A stretch of DNA of 64,000 nucleotides. Origin: an uncultured beta proteobacterium. Lineage in GTDB: Bacteria; Pseudomonadota; Gammaproteobacteria; Burkholderiales; Burkholderiaceae_B. The stretch covers positions 1 to 64,000 of the forward strand of contig CAITPF010000094.1 of NCBI GenBank assembly GCA_903894155.1, given 5' to 3'. The position numbers were made by a program, and so were the translations under genes. Under the pieces are notes generated by a model that saw only the letters and a list, made by a program, of their open reading frames with translations, searched no databases and was not told where the DNA came from. Every line of letters begins with the position of its first letter. Position 1 is the first letter of the stretch. Below are positions 44,056 through 51,947 of the stretch, one piece after another.

Positions 44056-44176
44056 GGATGCGCCTGCCGCGCAATGAAGGTTTCGACTTCGCTGCGCAAC
44101 CGACGCCCCATCACCGGAAGATCGTCCTGGTGGCTCACCCACCGGAAGCCGTCGGCCCGGCTCACGCTTCGGTCGG
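44056..44176 (-). pseudogene. Orphan fragment of the RHS/DUF2235 C-terminus
   Basis: The minus strand encodes SRADGFRWVSHQDDLPVMG and on to VETFIARQAHP, nearly the same as SRADGSRWVNYQDDLPVMG and VETFITRQAHP in the intact RHS protein (DNA block 45335-45455). It has no start of its own and no hydrolase core. It is a remnant of a duplicated RHS 3' end, left on the far side of the fkbM gene. Confidence 0.85.
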
Positions 44177-44192
44177 AATTCTTAGCGGACCA

Positions 44193-44214
44193 AGATTGAT
44201 ATATTGTGCAATCT
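44193..44214 (+). promoter_or_regulatory. A+T-rich inverted repeat upstream of fkbM
   Basis: AGATTG-N10-CAATCT lies 25 bp before the ATG, within a larger inverted pair GGACCA (44187) and TGGTCC (44227). The interval is A+T-rich, unlike the flanks, so the promoter was probably carried in with the gene. No clear -35/-10 pair was fixed. Confidence 0.4.
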
Positions 44215-44238
44215 GTCTAAACCTGCTGGTCCAAGCCC

Positions 44239-45159
44239 ATGCCCCTGTCTTACACACAAAACCTTGAGGATTACCACCTGTCACTCGCCTTTGCGGGGCA
44301 AGAGCGGGGTTTTTACATCGATGTCGGTGCAGGCCACCCTGTTGCGGACAATGTTTCGCTCTGGTTTTATGAGCGTGGCTGGAGCGGCATTGTTGCGGAA
44401 CCCATTGCTGAACTTGCTGACTTGTATAAGAAAATCCGACCGCGCGATACGCTGTATCAAGGCTTGATTGGGCGCTCCGTTGGCGAGGTTGATTTTTTTC
44501 ATGTGAATCGCTTGCATGGTTTTTCAACAACGATTGAATTGCATGCTGATGTCGCAAAAGAGTTTGGAGCAGACTATCAGCGCCTGACGTTGCCGATGCT
44601 CACGCTGGAAAAGTTATGCGATCAGTACCAGGTGCAGCAAATCGACTTCTTGAAAATAGATGTCGAAGGCGCCGAAAGCGATGTGTTGGCCGGTAACGAT
44701 TTCAATCGTTTTCGCCCTAAAGTCATCGTGGCCGAAGCGGTAACGCCAGGAAAGGGTGAGCCCGCCTGGGAAGCTTACGAGCCACTGTTATTGGCGAATG
44801 GTTATAAATTTCGTTTATTTGATACGTTGAACCGCTTTTATGTTGCCCAGGAGTGCCCTGAGATTTTTGAGCGCTTGCCTGCAGAGCGTGCACCCTGGGG
44901 CGATGTCACCCACATGTACGAAATCGGACGTGCGCCAGAGATGGCGAATCATCCTGATTTTGCGCTGGCCCAGCAACTGGGACGTGGTTTTTGGGCAGCA
45001 TTGCCTCATCTGGATCAAGAGGTTTTGAGGGACATTCTTGCCCGAGGCAAGCGTCCAAACGACATAACGACTTTTGATCAGGTCAGCTCGCCCGAGTTGC
45101 GCATTGCGCTTGGGCGTATTGCCTGCGGCTACGATGGTGGACAAGTTTTCAATGAGTAA
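44239..45159 (+). CDS. FkbM-family SAM-dependent methyltransferase
   Basis: This 306-aa protein is an FkbM-type methyltransferase. The SAM site is FYIDVGAGHP near residue 26 and the family signature FLKIDVEGAESDVLAG is near 139. Such enzymes O- or N-methylate sugars and secondary metabolites, often in cell-surface glycan clusters. Its base and codon use (TTA, AAA, GAT, ATT common) is clearly more A+T-rich than its neighbours, which points to horizontal transfer. It is inserted in opposite orientation between a fragment and the intact end of an RHS gene, and a 28-bp direct repeat begins at its stop codon. Target is unknown; no other glycan genes are near. Confidence 0.88.
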   Translation: MPLSYTQNLEDYHLSLAFAGQERGFYIDVGAGHPVADNVSLWFYERGWSGIVAEPIAELADLYKKIRPRDTLYQGLIGRSVGEVDFFHVNRLHGFSTTIELHADVAKEFGADYQRLTLPMLTLEKLCDQYQVQQIDFLKIDVEGAESDVLAGNDFNRFRPKVIVAEAVTPGKGEPAWEAYEPLLLANGYKFRLFDTLNRFYVAQECPEIFERLPAERAPWGDVTHMYEIGRAPEMANHPDFALAQQLGRGFWAALPHLDQEVLRDILARGKRPNDITTFDQVSSPELRIALGRIACGYDGGQVFNE

Positions 45160-45186
45160 GCGTGAATCGCCCACCCGGGGCTCGGG
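45159..45186. repeat. 28-bp direct repeat, right copy
   Basis: This is identical to 44010-44037. The first base of the repeat is the last base of the fkbM TAA stop codon, and the RHS stop is about 65 bp further on. Confidence 0.9.
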
Positions 45187-45249
45187 GCAACCGGCATTGC
45201 CGAGGCCGGCGGCGCCCCGGGAAGCACCCGACGCACGCCGACGTGCGTA

Positions 45250-48200
45250 TCACCGCAACCCCATCGTGCGCTCGAGCCACTGCGCATAGGCCGCCATATC
45301 CACCCACCCGACCGCATCGGCGCCCTGCAGGCGCGGATGCGCCTGCCGCGTGATGAAGGTTTCGACTTCGCTGCGCAACCGACGCCCCATCACGGGAAGG
45401 TCGTCCTGGTAGTTCACCCAGCGGGAACCGTCGGCCCGGCTGACCCTTCGATCGGTATCCTGCATCCGGCGTGAAAAGACCGCGCGCTCGTCGTGAATGA
45501 CGGGCGAGCGCACCGACGCGAGGCGCCCCGAGCCGTCGATCGCCACGCCGGCCGCGCGCGCCTGCCACTGCATCCACGCGAGCGCCACGTGCGACAGGTC
45601 GCCGGGGGTCGAGCCCGGCGAGGCTTGCGGCGTGAGATAGCCGCCCCCGATATCGGCGTGGGCACCGACAAACGGGCGCTCAATGACATTGGACGCTCCC
45701 TGCGCCGAGGTCAGCGGAAACAGCCATCGCCGTTCGTGCAGCGCGACGGCATGGGCCACCCACTTCCAGGCGGGTGCGATCGTCAGGTCAAAGGCGGCGT
45801 TGCCTGCGCCCAGCGCATTGAATTGCGCGACCGTGTCGAAAAGCCCCATGAACCGCAGGTCGACGCAATGCGAAACAACGCCATGCACGGGATGGCGGGC
45901 CCAGAAGCGTCCGTCGCGCACGTGCTTCGCAACCCGGTTGCCGAAATCCCGGCCCAGCGCAGCGCCCCGGGAGAACCCGACGACATCGAGCGCTAGCGTA
46001 CGCCCCTGCTGCTGGTTCGCCAGCGCGTTGAGCAATCGCTCCCAGTGGCTGTCCACGCGCGTCGCGCCCGACCAGGCGAACGCCACGTCCGAGGTGTTCG
46101 CCGCAGCCGAGATCGTCCTCGCGGTGCCCGGCCCCGGCACGTAGTGAACCGCGCCGTCCCGGTAGGACTGCGCCATGAGCCATACGTTGGTGAGCGACTC
46201 TGGCCGATTGCCCGTGCCGTCGAACGCGAACAGCATGAGGCCCAGGGGATCGGCGTAGCGTCGGGGCTGCTGATCCGCATAGCCATAGAGGCTGTTGCCG
46301 GGAACCGGCCCCAGGGGATCCGGCTCCAGATAATGGCCCCAGCCAGGGTCGTACGTGCGCTGGACATTGTCGTGCCAGCCGGTCAGCGGGTCGGCGACCT
46401 GGCCGGGCAGGCGCAACGGCATGCGCAGATCGCCCGCTTCCTCCAGCAGTTGGCCCAGCGGGCTGAAGCGCCCCTGCCACCGGACGCGCCCCTGCATATC
46501 GGTCACGAGGCGCGGCAGACCGACCGGATCGGTGTGAATCATGTAGAGGTGCGCGCCCGATGGCGTGTAATCAATCATCGCAACCGGCACGTGGCGGGCG
46601 TGGAGGTAACGGCGCGTGACGCGCAACGTGCCGTCGATGGAATGCGCCTCGGCCGCAAGCCGGTAGTCGTCGTAAAAGTAGTGCGTACGAACTGTGCCGT
46701 CGTCGCGCCAGATGCGCTCGCCAATCGCGTTGTGACCATACTCGACCCGGATCGTCGGATGCTCAATGCGTGTAGCCCGGACAAGCCGGCGCTGTGCGCC
46801 GTATTCCGTCATGAAGCGGCCCACGCGCACGGGTTGCCCGGTCGCATCGCGCACGATGTCCGGGGCGAATTCATCGGCCCCGTCGCGCATCGCGCGCGCG
46901 GCACCCGAAGCGTCCCAGGCGATCTGGCGCATGGTCACGCGCACAGGCGCGAACGACCCTGGCTCCGTGCGCCACGTGCGAAATCCCGTCAGGCGGCCAT
47001 CGTGATCGCGCAGATAGACCGTGCTTTGCCGGCCGTTGGCCGTCACGTCGTCTTCCCGGGCAACCCGGCCGCGCGCATCGTAGGACCTTGTCTGGAAGAA
47101 GGGCGCCGTGCCCGTGCCTGGCTGATACACCACCAGCGCGGCGAGGCCCGCCGGCGACATGACGCCCGCCGTCAGCAGACCATTCCCATGCCGCACGCCG
47201 GCCGCGGTGGCGTCGATGACAGGGCGGCGCACGCCGCCTGCATCCTCCCACGCGATGGAAATCAGGCGCCCGCCCGGCGTCCACGCGAAATGCACGCGCC
47301 CGCCCTCGGGCAGCACGTGCTCGGTTCGGCGCCCGCGCGCATCGTAGGCATAGCGTTCGCTCAGGCGCACGCCGGGCTGGCCGGACGCCCCCGGGCGCAC
47401 GATGACGCGCGCGCGCAAGCGCCCCAGCCGGTTACGCCGCAGCGTCTGCGACTCTTGCGGATGCTGCACGACGACAGGCTGCAGACCGCGCCAGTCGATG
47501 CGTGTCTCGACCGTCTCGCCCGGCGCCGTGGCGCGGATGGTGACGATGCGGCCGTGGCGATCGGTGCGCCACTGCCAGCGGGCTGCGGCGCCAAACGCAC
47601 GCTCGCGCAACAGCCCGTCGGCGCCATGCGCCAGCCGCTCCCCTGCGAGGCCCCTGGCGGTCCATGCGGTCATGAAGCCGGCGGCATCAAATTCAAGCCG
47701 CAGGCCAGGCCAGCCCGGCGCCGGCATCGATAGGGCGCGGATCTGCCCACGGGCGTCGTGCCGGGCTTCGAGGCCAAGCGCGTGATCGTCGAAGGCGATG
47801 GGCAGCCGCACCGGGCTCCCGATCTGCGCTCCGGGGATAAAAGCGTTCGCGCGCCCTGTCGGGTCGTATCGCCAGGATTGGGTGCGCAGCGAATGCTTCC
47901 CGTCTGCCGAGGCGATCGAGATGCCGGTCAACGCGTCGGCATGGCCCGATTGAAAGGCTGGCTCATGGTAATAGCGGCGCTGCATGCCGTCGGGGCGCGT
48001 CACCGCCGTCAACCGTGGCCTGCCGCCTTCGGGTAACTCAACGCGATAACGAAAAGTGCCGGCAGGCGTCTCCACCGCCCGGAGGATGGGGTGCCCGCCG
48101 GCCTCGCCGTAACGAAACCGCAGGCTCGCGCCCGAGGGATGCGCGGTCACCTCGTCAAGCGCCCCGGCCAGCGCCGATCCGCCAGGATGCCGGCGAGCCT

Positions 48201-48858
48201 CGATGCGTCCACTTGCGCCGTGGTCGATCCGGGAAAGCCTGCCGTCGCGATCAAAGTGCAGCGCCGTACCCTGGGGCCAGCGCCAGCGCCACCCATCGCC
48301 AAGCATCCGGATGCGGCCATGCTGTGGATCAACGGCACGGCAGCCCGGGGCGAGGGCGCCTGCGGCAGCACACGAAAAATCCAGTCGGCTGCCATCGGCC
48401 TGCACGATCTGAATGCCATCGGGCATCCGGTAAAGCCGCGTGTCGTAAGACCAGGACCAGCCCCGCCCGAGGGCTCCCCCGCGCGGGTCCAGCGCGTTGT
48501 AGTGCCGCACGAGCTCCAGCCCCGGCGCCGACCACAGCGCCGGCATATCGGTATCGCGCTGGTATTTGTTGCCGCTGCGCCGATCGACGGGGTTGCCCAT
48601 GCCGAAATCGGGGCCGGGGCGCGCCGCGCCCATCGTCGCGACTCCGCCCTGGGCGCAGGGATCGCCCATTTGGGTCGCAAGACACTGCGCCGGCTGCGCG
48701 CGCTGAGCGTCTCCCGATCGGTTCATGGGTGCCTGCGCAGCGGGAATTCCGGTTGGCCGCACGACACCGCGAGCCCAATCGGAAAGCGCCCGGGTCGCGT
48801 GCGCCTGCCCAGACAAAACCATCACCGCCGGCAGCAGGCACGTCAACATTGTTCTCAA
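45250..48858 (-). CDS. Sec-exported RHS protein with C-terminal DUF2235 phospholipase-type hydrolase
   Basis: This 1202-aa protein has three parts. The N-terminus is a signal peptide (MLTCLLPAVMVLSGQAHA). The middle is an RHS/YD-repeat shell, opening with GNPVDRRSGNKYQRDTDMP and closing with the core-end motif RRYADPLGL. The last 329 residues are a DUF2235 hydrolase of the Tle1 type, starting FAFDGTGN, with the nucleophile in VVGFSRGAAL, an aspartate in GLFDTV and GAHADIGGGY. RHS shells cage toxins; DUF2235 tips act as phospholipases in interbacterial effectors. No PAAR domain, VgrG or T6SS gene is visible, so Sec export is the likely route. Start: TTG 48858 has GGGAGG at ideal spacing; ATG 48849 is the alternative. 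No obvious immunity gene is adjacent. Confidence 0.9.
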   Translation of the reverse strand: MRTMLTCLLPAVMVLSGQAHATRALSDWARGVVRPTGIPAAQAPMNRSGDAQRAQPAQCLATQMGDPCAQGGVATMGAARPGPDFGMGNPVDRRSGNKYQRDTDMPALWSAPGLELVRHYNALDPRGGALGRGWSWSYDTRLYRMPDGIQIVQADGSRLDFSCAAAGALAPGCRAVDPQHGRIRMLGDGWRWRWPQGTALHFDRDGRLSRIDHGASGRIEARRHPGGSALAGALDEVTAHPSGASLRFRYGEAGGHPILRAVETPAGTFRYRVELPEGGRPRLTAVTRPDGMQRRYYHEPAFQSGHADALTGISIASADGKHSLRTQSWRYDPTGRANAFIPGAQIGSPVRLPIAFDDHALGLEARHDARGQIRALSMPAPGWPGLRLEFDAAGFMTAWTARGLAGERLAHGADGLLRERAFGAAARWQWRTDRHGRIVTIRATAPGETVETRIDWRGLQPVVVQHPQESQTLRRNRLGRLRARVIVRPGASGQPGVRLSERYAYDARGRRTEHVLPEGGRVHFAWTPGGRLISIAWEDAGGVRRPVIDATAAGVRHGNGLLTAGVMSPAGLAALVVYQPGTGTAPFFQTRSYDARGRVAREDDVTANGRQSTVYLRDHDGRLTGFRTWRTEPGSFAPVRVTMRQIAWDASGAARAMRDGADEFAPDIVRDATGQPVRVGRFMTEYGAQRRLVRATRIEHPTIRVEYGHNAIGERIWRDDGTVRTHYFYDDYRLAAEAHSIDGTLRVTRRYLHARHVPVAMIDYTPSGAHLYMIHTDPVGLPRLVTDMQGRVRWQGRFSPLGQLLEEAGDLRMPLRLPGQVADPLTGWHDNVQRTYDPGWGHYLEPDPLGPVPGNSLYGYADQQPRRYADPLGLMLFAFDGTGNRPESLTNVWLMAQSYRDGAVHYVPGPGTARTISAAANTSDVAFAWSGATRVDSHWERLLNALANQQQGRTLALDVVGFSRGAALGRDFGNRVAKHVRDGRFWARHPVHGVVSHCVDLRFMGLFDTVAQFNALGAGNAAFDLTIAPAWKWVAHAVALHERRWLFPLTSAQGASNVIERPFVGAHADIGGGYLTPQASPGSTPGDLSHVALAWMQWQARAAGVAIDGSGRLASVRSPVIHDERAVFSRRMQDTDRRVSRADGSRWVNYQDDLPVMGRRLRSEVETFITRQAHPRLQGADAVGWVDMAAYAQWLERTMGLR

Positions 48859-48952
48859 GGCTTCCTCCCTTTGGGAAAAAGCCCCGAGCATGCCGGTTGG
48901 CATCGACCGCCGCATCAGTTAGTGTATGGTTGTCTCCAATGAGGAAATCACC

Positions 48953-49291
48953 ATGCTAGTCACTTTCAGCAGCAAGGCAGGGGCCGACATCCTGATGCTG
49001 GGCGAACACGCCAAGCCCCTGCTTCGCATCGCCGGAAAAATCATCGAGACCCCGTTTCCGGCCCGTGGGGTGTTCGCCGCCGATCAGCTCCCCGACGCCA
49101 TCGGCCGCCTGGAGCGGGCAATTGACGCCGATCATGCGCCGGCGCCGTCCGCCGACGAGGACGACGCAGGGGGCCCCGAAAACCGGATCGGCGTTTCCCT
49201 GCGCCAGCGGGCGTTCCCACTGCTCGACCTGATGCGGCGCGCCCAGAAGTCCGGGCACCCGGTTTTGTGGGAAGCGGGTTCCGGGTGGTAA
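48953..49291 (+). CDS. DUF1840 family protein
   Basis: This small protein of 112 aa matches DUF1840, a betaproteobacterial family of unknown function. It opens MLVTFSSKAGADILMLGEHAK and has a conserved C-terminal FPLLDLMRRAQ. The track begins nine codons earlier, but ATG 48953 has GAGG eight bases upstream and is the family start. It diverges from the RHS gene with about 95 bp between them. Confidence 0.85.
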   Translation: MLVTFSSKAGADILMLGEHAKPLLRIAGKIIETPFPARGVFAADQLPDAIGRLERAIDADHAPAPSADEDDAGGPENRIGVSLRQRAFPLLDLMRRAQKSGHPVLWEAGSGW

Positions 49292-49329
49292 CGTCTTGGT
49301 TTGTGAACTGATTATTCTGGAGGCGGTCA

Positions 49330-49647
49330 ATGCGCTGCGAGATTTCGTTCGTGTTCAGTCCACGGAACACGCTGGACGTGGTCGTCGACACCGATCCGAC
49401 TGTTGCCGACGCTGCGGCTGCGCGAAAGTGGCTTGACGATACGTGGGAAGCGATGGGCTGCGAGCCCGTGCGCCCAAGCGGCAAAGTGCTATTGCTCGAC
49501 AAGATCCTCGGGGTGACGGATGCCTATGGCTACAGCGCCCTGTCGTCGGACAGCGCCCGCGCGCAGGAACTCGCGCGCCACATCGCCCACGCGCTGGGCA
49601 GGCCGCGCGTCACGGTCGATCTGCCCGGGCTGCGGGTCGGCTACTAG
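49330..49647 (+). CDS. Small conserved-looking protein of unknown function
   Basis: I do not recognise this 105-aa protein. It is soluble, with no signal peptide or membrane segment, and alternates short strands and helices (VFSPRNTLDVVVDTDP, AARKWLDDTWEAMG, ARAQELARHIAHALG). GGAGG six bases before the ATG gives good support for translation. It follows the DUF1840 gene by 38 bp and may be cotranscribed. The stop is 45 bp from the convergent alcohol dehydrogenase stop. Confidence 0.7.
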   Translation: MRCEISFVFSPRNTLDVVVDTDPTVADAAAARKWLDDTWEAMGCEPVRPSGKVLLLDKILGVTDAYGYSALSSDSARAQELARHIAHALGRPRVTVDLPGLRVGY

Positions 49648-49692
49648 CGGCGTGCCGCGCTCGCCCACCGGCCCGCGCAGCAGGCCCCCGGC

Positions 49693-50862
49693 CTAGTACG
49701 CCTGGTCAAACAGCGCGCGAAAATCGGCGGCCGTCGTGTGCCGCGGATTCCAGCGGTTGTAGTTCGCCTGCGCGCAGAGCGTGGCCATTTCGTCAAATGT
49801 CTCATGGCGCGCACCGACATCGCGCAAGCGCGCCGGAATCGACAAATCCCTGCACAACCGCTCGATCGCCTCGACGGCAGCACTCGCCGCGTCGAGCACC
49901 GGCAACTGCTGCACCGGGCGCCCCATGGCGGCCGCGACGCGGGCGTATTTTTGAGGATTGGCCACCAGGTTGAACCGCGCGACATGCGGCAGGCAGACCG
50001 CATTGGACAGCCCGTGTGACAAGTGAAAATACGCACCCACGAAGCGCGCCATGCAGTGCACGTTCCCAAGGCCCGTTTGCCCGAACGTGATGCCCGCAAG
50101 GGCTGATCCGCACAACATGTTCAAGCCAGCCTCGAGATTCTCGCGATTGGCGACGAACTGGCGGATGTTGGAGGCGATCAGCTCCATGGCGTAAAGATTG
50201 ATCGCGTCGGTCATCAAATTGGCCCCGCGCGAAATATAGGATTCAAATGCGTGCACGAACGCGTCCATCCCCGAATGGGCCGCCACGTGGGCGGGCACCG
50301 TGCGCAGCGCAAGCGGGTCAAGGATCGCAACCGTCGCCGGGTTCAGCGCCGCGTGGCGAATCGACATCTTGAGATTTTTTTCCGTGTCGGTGATCACGCA
50401 CGAGCCGGACACTTCGGATCCCGTACCCGCGGTCGTGGGAATCGCAATCAGCGGCAGGGGCGGGATCGAAAACTTTTCGATGCCCTCATAGTCGTGGATG
50501 CGCCCGCCGTTGGTGGCGAGGATCCCGACCGCTTTGGCGACATCGATGGTGCTGCCCCCGCCGATCGCGAGGATCACACTCGCACCGTGATCGCGGCACA
50601 CCGCAAACGCGCGCTCGACTGTGATGGCACTGGGGTCTGGCTCGATATCGGTATAAGTGGCAATTTCGACGCCCGCTTGCGCGAGCAGCGCCGCGATCCC
50701 CTTGTAAAAGGGCGTATCGACCAGTGCCGCGTCCACGGCGACAAACAGGCGGTCACACGCCTGCTGGCGCATGACTTCAAGAATTCGCTCGTGCGCGCCC
50801 ACACCCATAAAAATCCGGGTGGGACAAAAAAAGGAAGAAATGTCAGCGGGGATCATGGGCAT
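49693..50862 (-). CDS. Iron-containing alcohol dehydrogenase
   Basis: This 389-aa protein is a group III, metal-dependent NAD(P) alcohol dehydrogenase. The nucleotide-binding loop is GGGSTIDVAKAV near residue 95. The metal ligands are the aspartate and histidine in GMDAFVHAFESY and the histidines in HCMARFVGAYFHLSHG near 270. It would oxidise an alcohol or reduce an aldehyde or a maleylacetate-like acid in the pathway encoded upstream. The track start is TTG 50880; ATG 50862 or 50856 is more likely. It is the last gene of the long leftward operon that begins at the LivK-type gene. Confidence 0.9.
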   Translation of the reverse strand: MPMIPADISSFFCPTRIFMGVGAHERILEVMRQQACDRLFVAVDAALVDTPFYKGIAALLAQAGVEIATYTDIEPDPSAITVERAFAVCRDHGASVILAIGGGSTIDVAKAVGILATNGGRIHDYEGIEKFSIPPLPLIAIPTTAGTGSEVSGSCVITDTEKNLKMSIRHAALNPATVAILDPLALRTVPAHVAAHSGMDAFVHAFESYISRGANLMTDAINLYAMELIASNIRQFVANRENLEAGLNMLCGSALAGITFGQTGLGNVHCMARFVGAYFHLSHGLSNAVCLPHVARFNLVANPQKYARVAAAMGRPVQQLPVLDAASAAVEAIERLCRDLSIPARLRDVGARHETFDEMATLCAQANYNRWNPRHTTAADFRALFDQAY

Positions 50863-50913
50863 TCTCGGTTCGGAAGGCAAAACGCCGTCCCGGGTGTTCT
50901 TGTGGGATTCCTG

Positions 50914-51927
50914 TTACTGATCAGGCGTCGCGCCAAGCTCGATGATCAGGGGTCTCCATCGGGCGACCTCGCTCTTGAGCAATTCAGCGGCACCCGGCGC
51001 CGTCTGCTGCACGGCAATGGGCGTCTCGATCCCGGAAGCCTCGAAGCGGGCGCGCACGTCCGGATCAAGCAGCGCCTGCCGCAGGCCTTCGCCCAACCGC
51101 GTCACGATCGGCCCGGGGGTGCCCGCAGGCACAAGGATCATATTCCAGATGTCGTATTGCAAGTCAGGAAACCCGGACTCGCCCGCTGACGGGACATCCG
51201 GAAGTGCCGCCAGCCGCTTACCGCGCAAAACCACGACGCCCTTGACCATGCCGGACTTGACATAGCGCACGGCGGTCGTGGTGCTTTCGACCATGTAATC
51301 GATGTGCCCTGCCATCACGTCATTGACCGCCTGGCCTGCGCCGCGGTAGTTCACGCCGTTGACCTTCACGCCCAGCCTGACGTTGATCAACTGGCCGCCG
51401 AGCCATGTGCCGGAGCCGACGCCCGCCGCACCGAAATTCAGTTTCGGCGCGTTCTGGCGCAGGTAGGCGGCAAATTCGTCAAGCCCGAGCGCCGGGAAAT
51501 CCTTGCGGGCCGAGACGATCTGGGGCGCATCGCCCACCGACGCCACCGGGATGAAATCCCGCATCACGTCGTAAGACAGATTGCGATAGAGCGTCGCCGT
51601 CACGGCAAGGGTGCCGACGTTGCCGATCAGCATCGTGTAGCCATCCGGCGTCGCACGTGCGGCGCGGGTATTGCCGACCGTGCCGCCAGCGCCCGGCGTG
51701 TTTTCCACGATAACCGTCTGACCGAGGTTTTTTCCAAGACTCTCGGCGATCACCCGCGCCAGCACATCGGTCGGCCCGCCCGCCGCAAAGGGGACGATCA
51801 GCGTGAGCGGCTTTTCGGGAAACCCTGCCGCGCAGGCCCCGCCGCCCGCAAACATGAGCGCGCCAAGCATCGCTGCGCGGAAAATCCTCGCACATGCTCG
51901 TGCGCCTGTCCTGGTGATTGCTTTCAT
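50914..51927 (-). CDS. Bug/TctC-family receptor
   Basis: This is a Bug-family periplasmic receptor, 337 aa, with a signal peptide (MKAITRTGARACARIFRAAMLGALMFAGGGACAA), TLIVPFAAGGPTDVLAR and VENTPGAGGTVG. The long track ORF from 52131 is an artefact. ATG 51927 has GGAG nine bases upstream and gives a clean signal peptide; ATG 51951 overlaps the stop of the acyl-CoA synthetase gene as ATGA and is an alternative start with translational coupling. It is one of two Bug receptors in this operon, which also encodes a full ABC importer. Confidence 0.92.
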   Translation of the reverse strand: MKAITRTGARACARIFRAAMLGALMFAGGGACAAGFPEKPLTLIVPFAAGGPTDVLARVIAESLGKNLGQTVIVENTPGAGGTVGNTRAARATPDGYTMLIGNVGTLAVTATLYRNLSYDVMRDFIPVASVGDAPQIVSARKDFPALGLDEFAAYLRQNAPKLNFGAAGVGSGTWLGGQLINVRLGVKVNGVNYRGAGQAVNDVMAGHIDYMVESTTTAVRYVKSGMVKGVVVLRGKRLAALPDVPSAGESGFPDLQYDIWNMILVPAGTPGPIVTRLGEGLRQALLDPDVRARFEASGIETPIAVQQTAPGAAELLKSEVARWRPLIIELGATPDQ

Positions 51928-51947
51928 GACGATGGGCTCCGGTTCAC

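Noticed and set aside
43947-44165. 72-aa minus-strand ORF as a separate gene
   Set aside because: Its sequence is a fragment of the RHS C-terminus running into the argS upstream region; it is treated as a pseudogene remnant.
46045-47733. 562-aa plus-strand ORF
   Set aside because: It is antisense to the RHS repeats; composition is typical of shadow frames.
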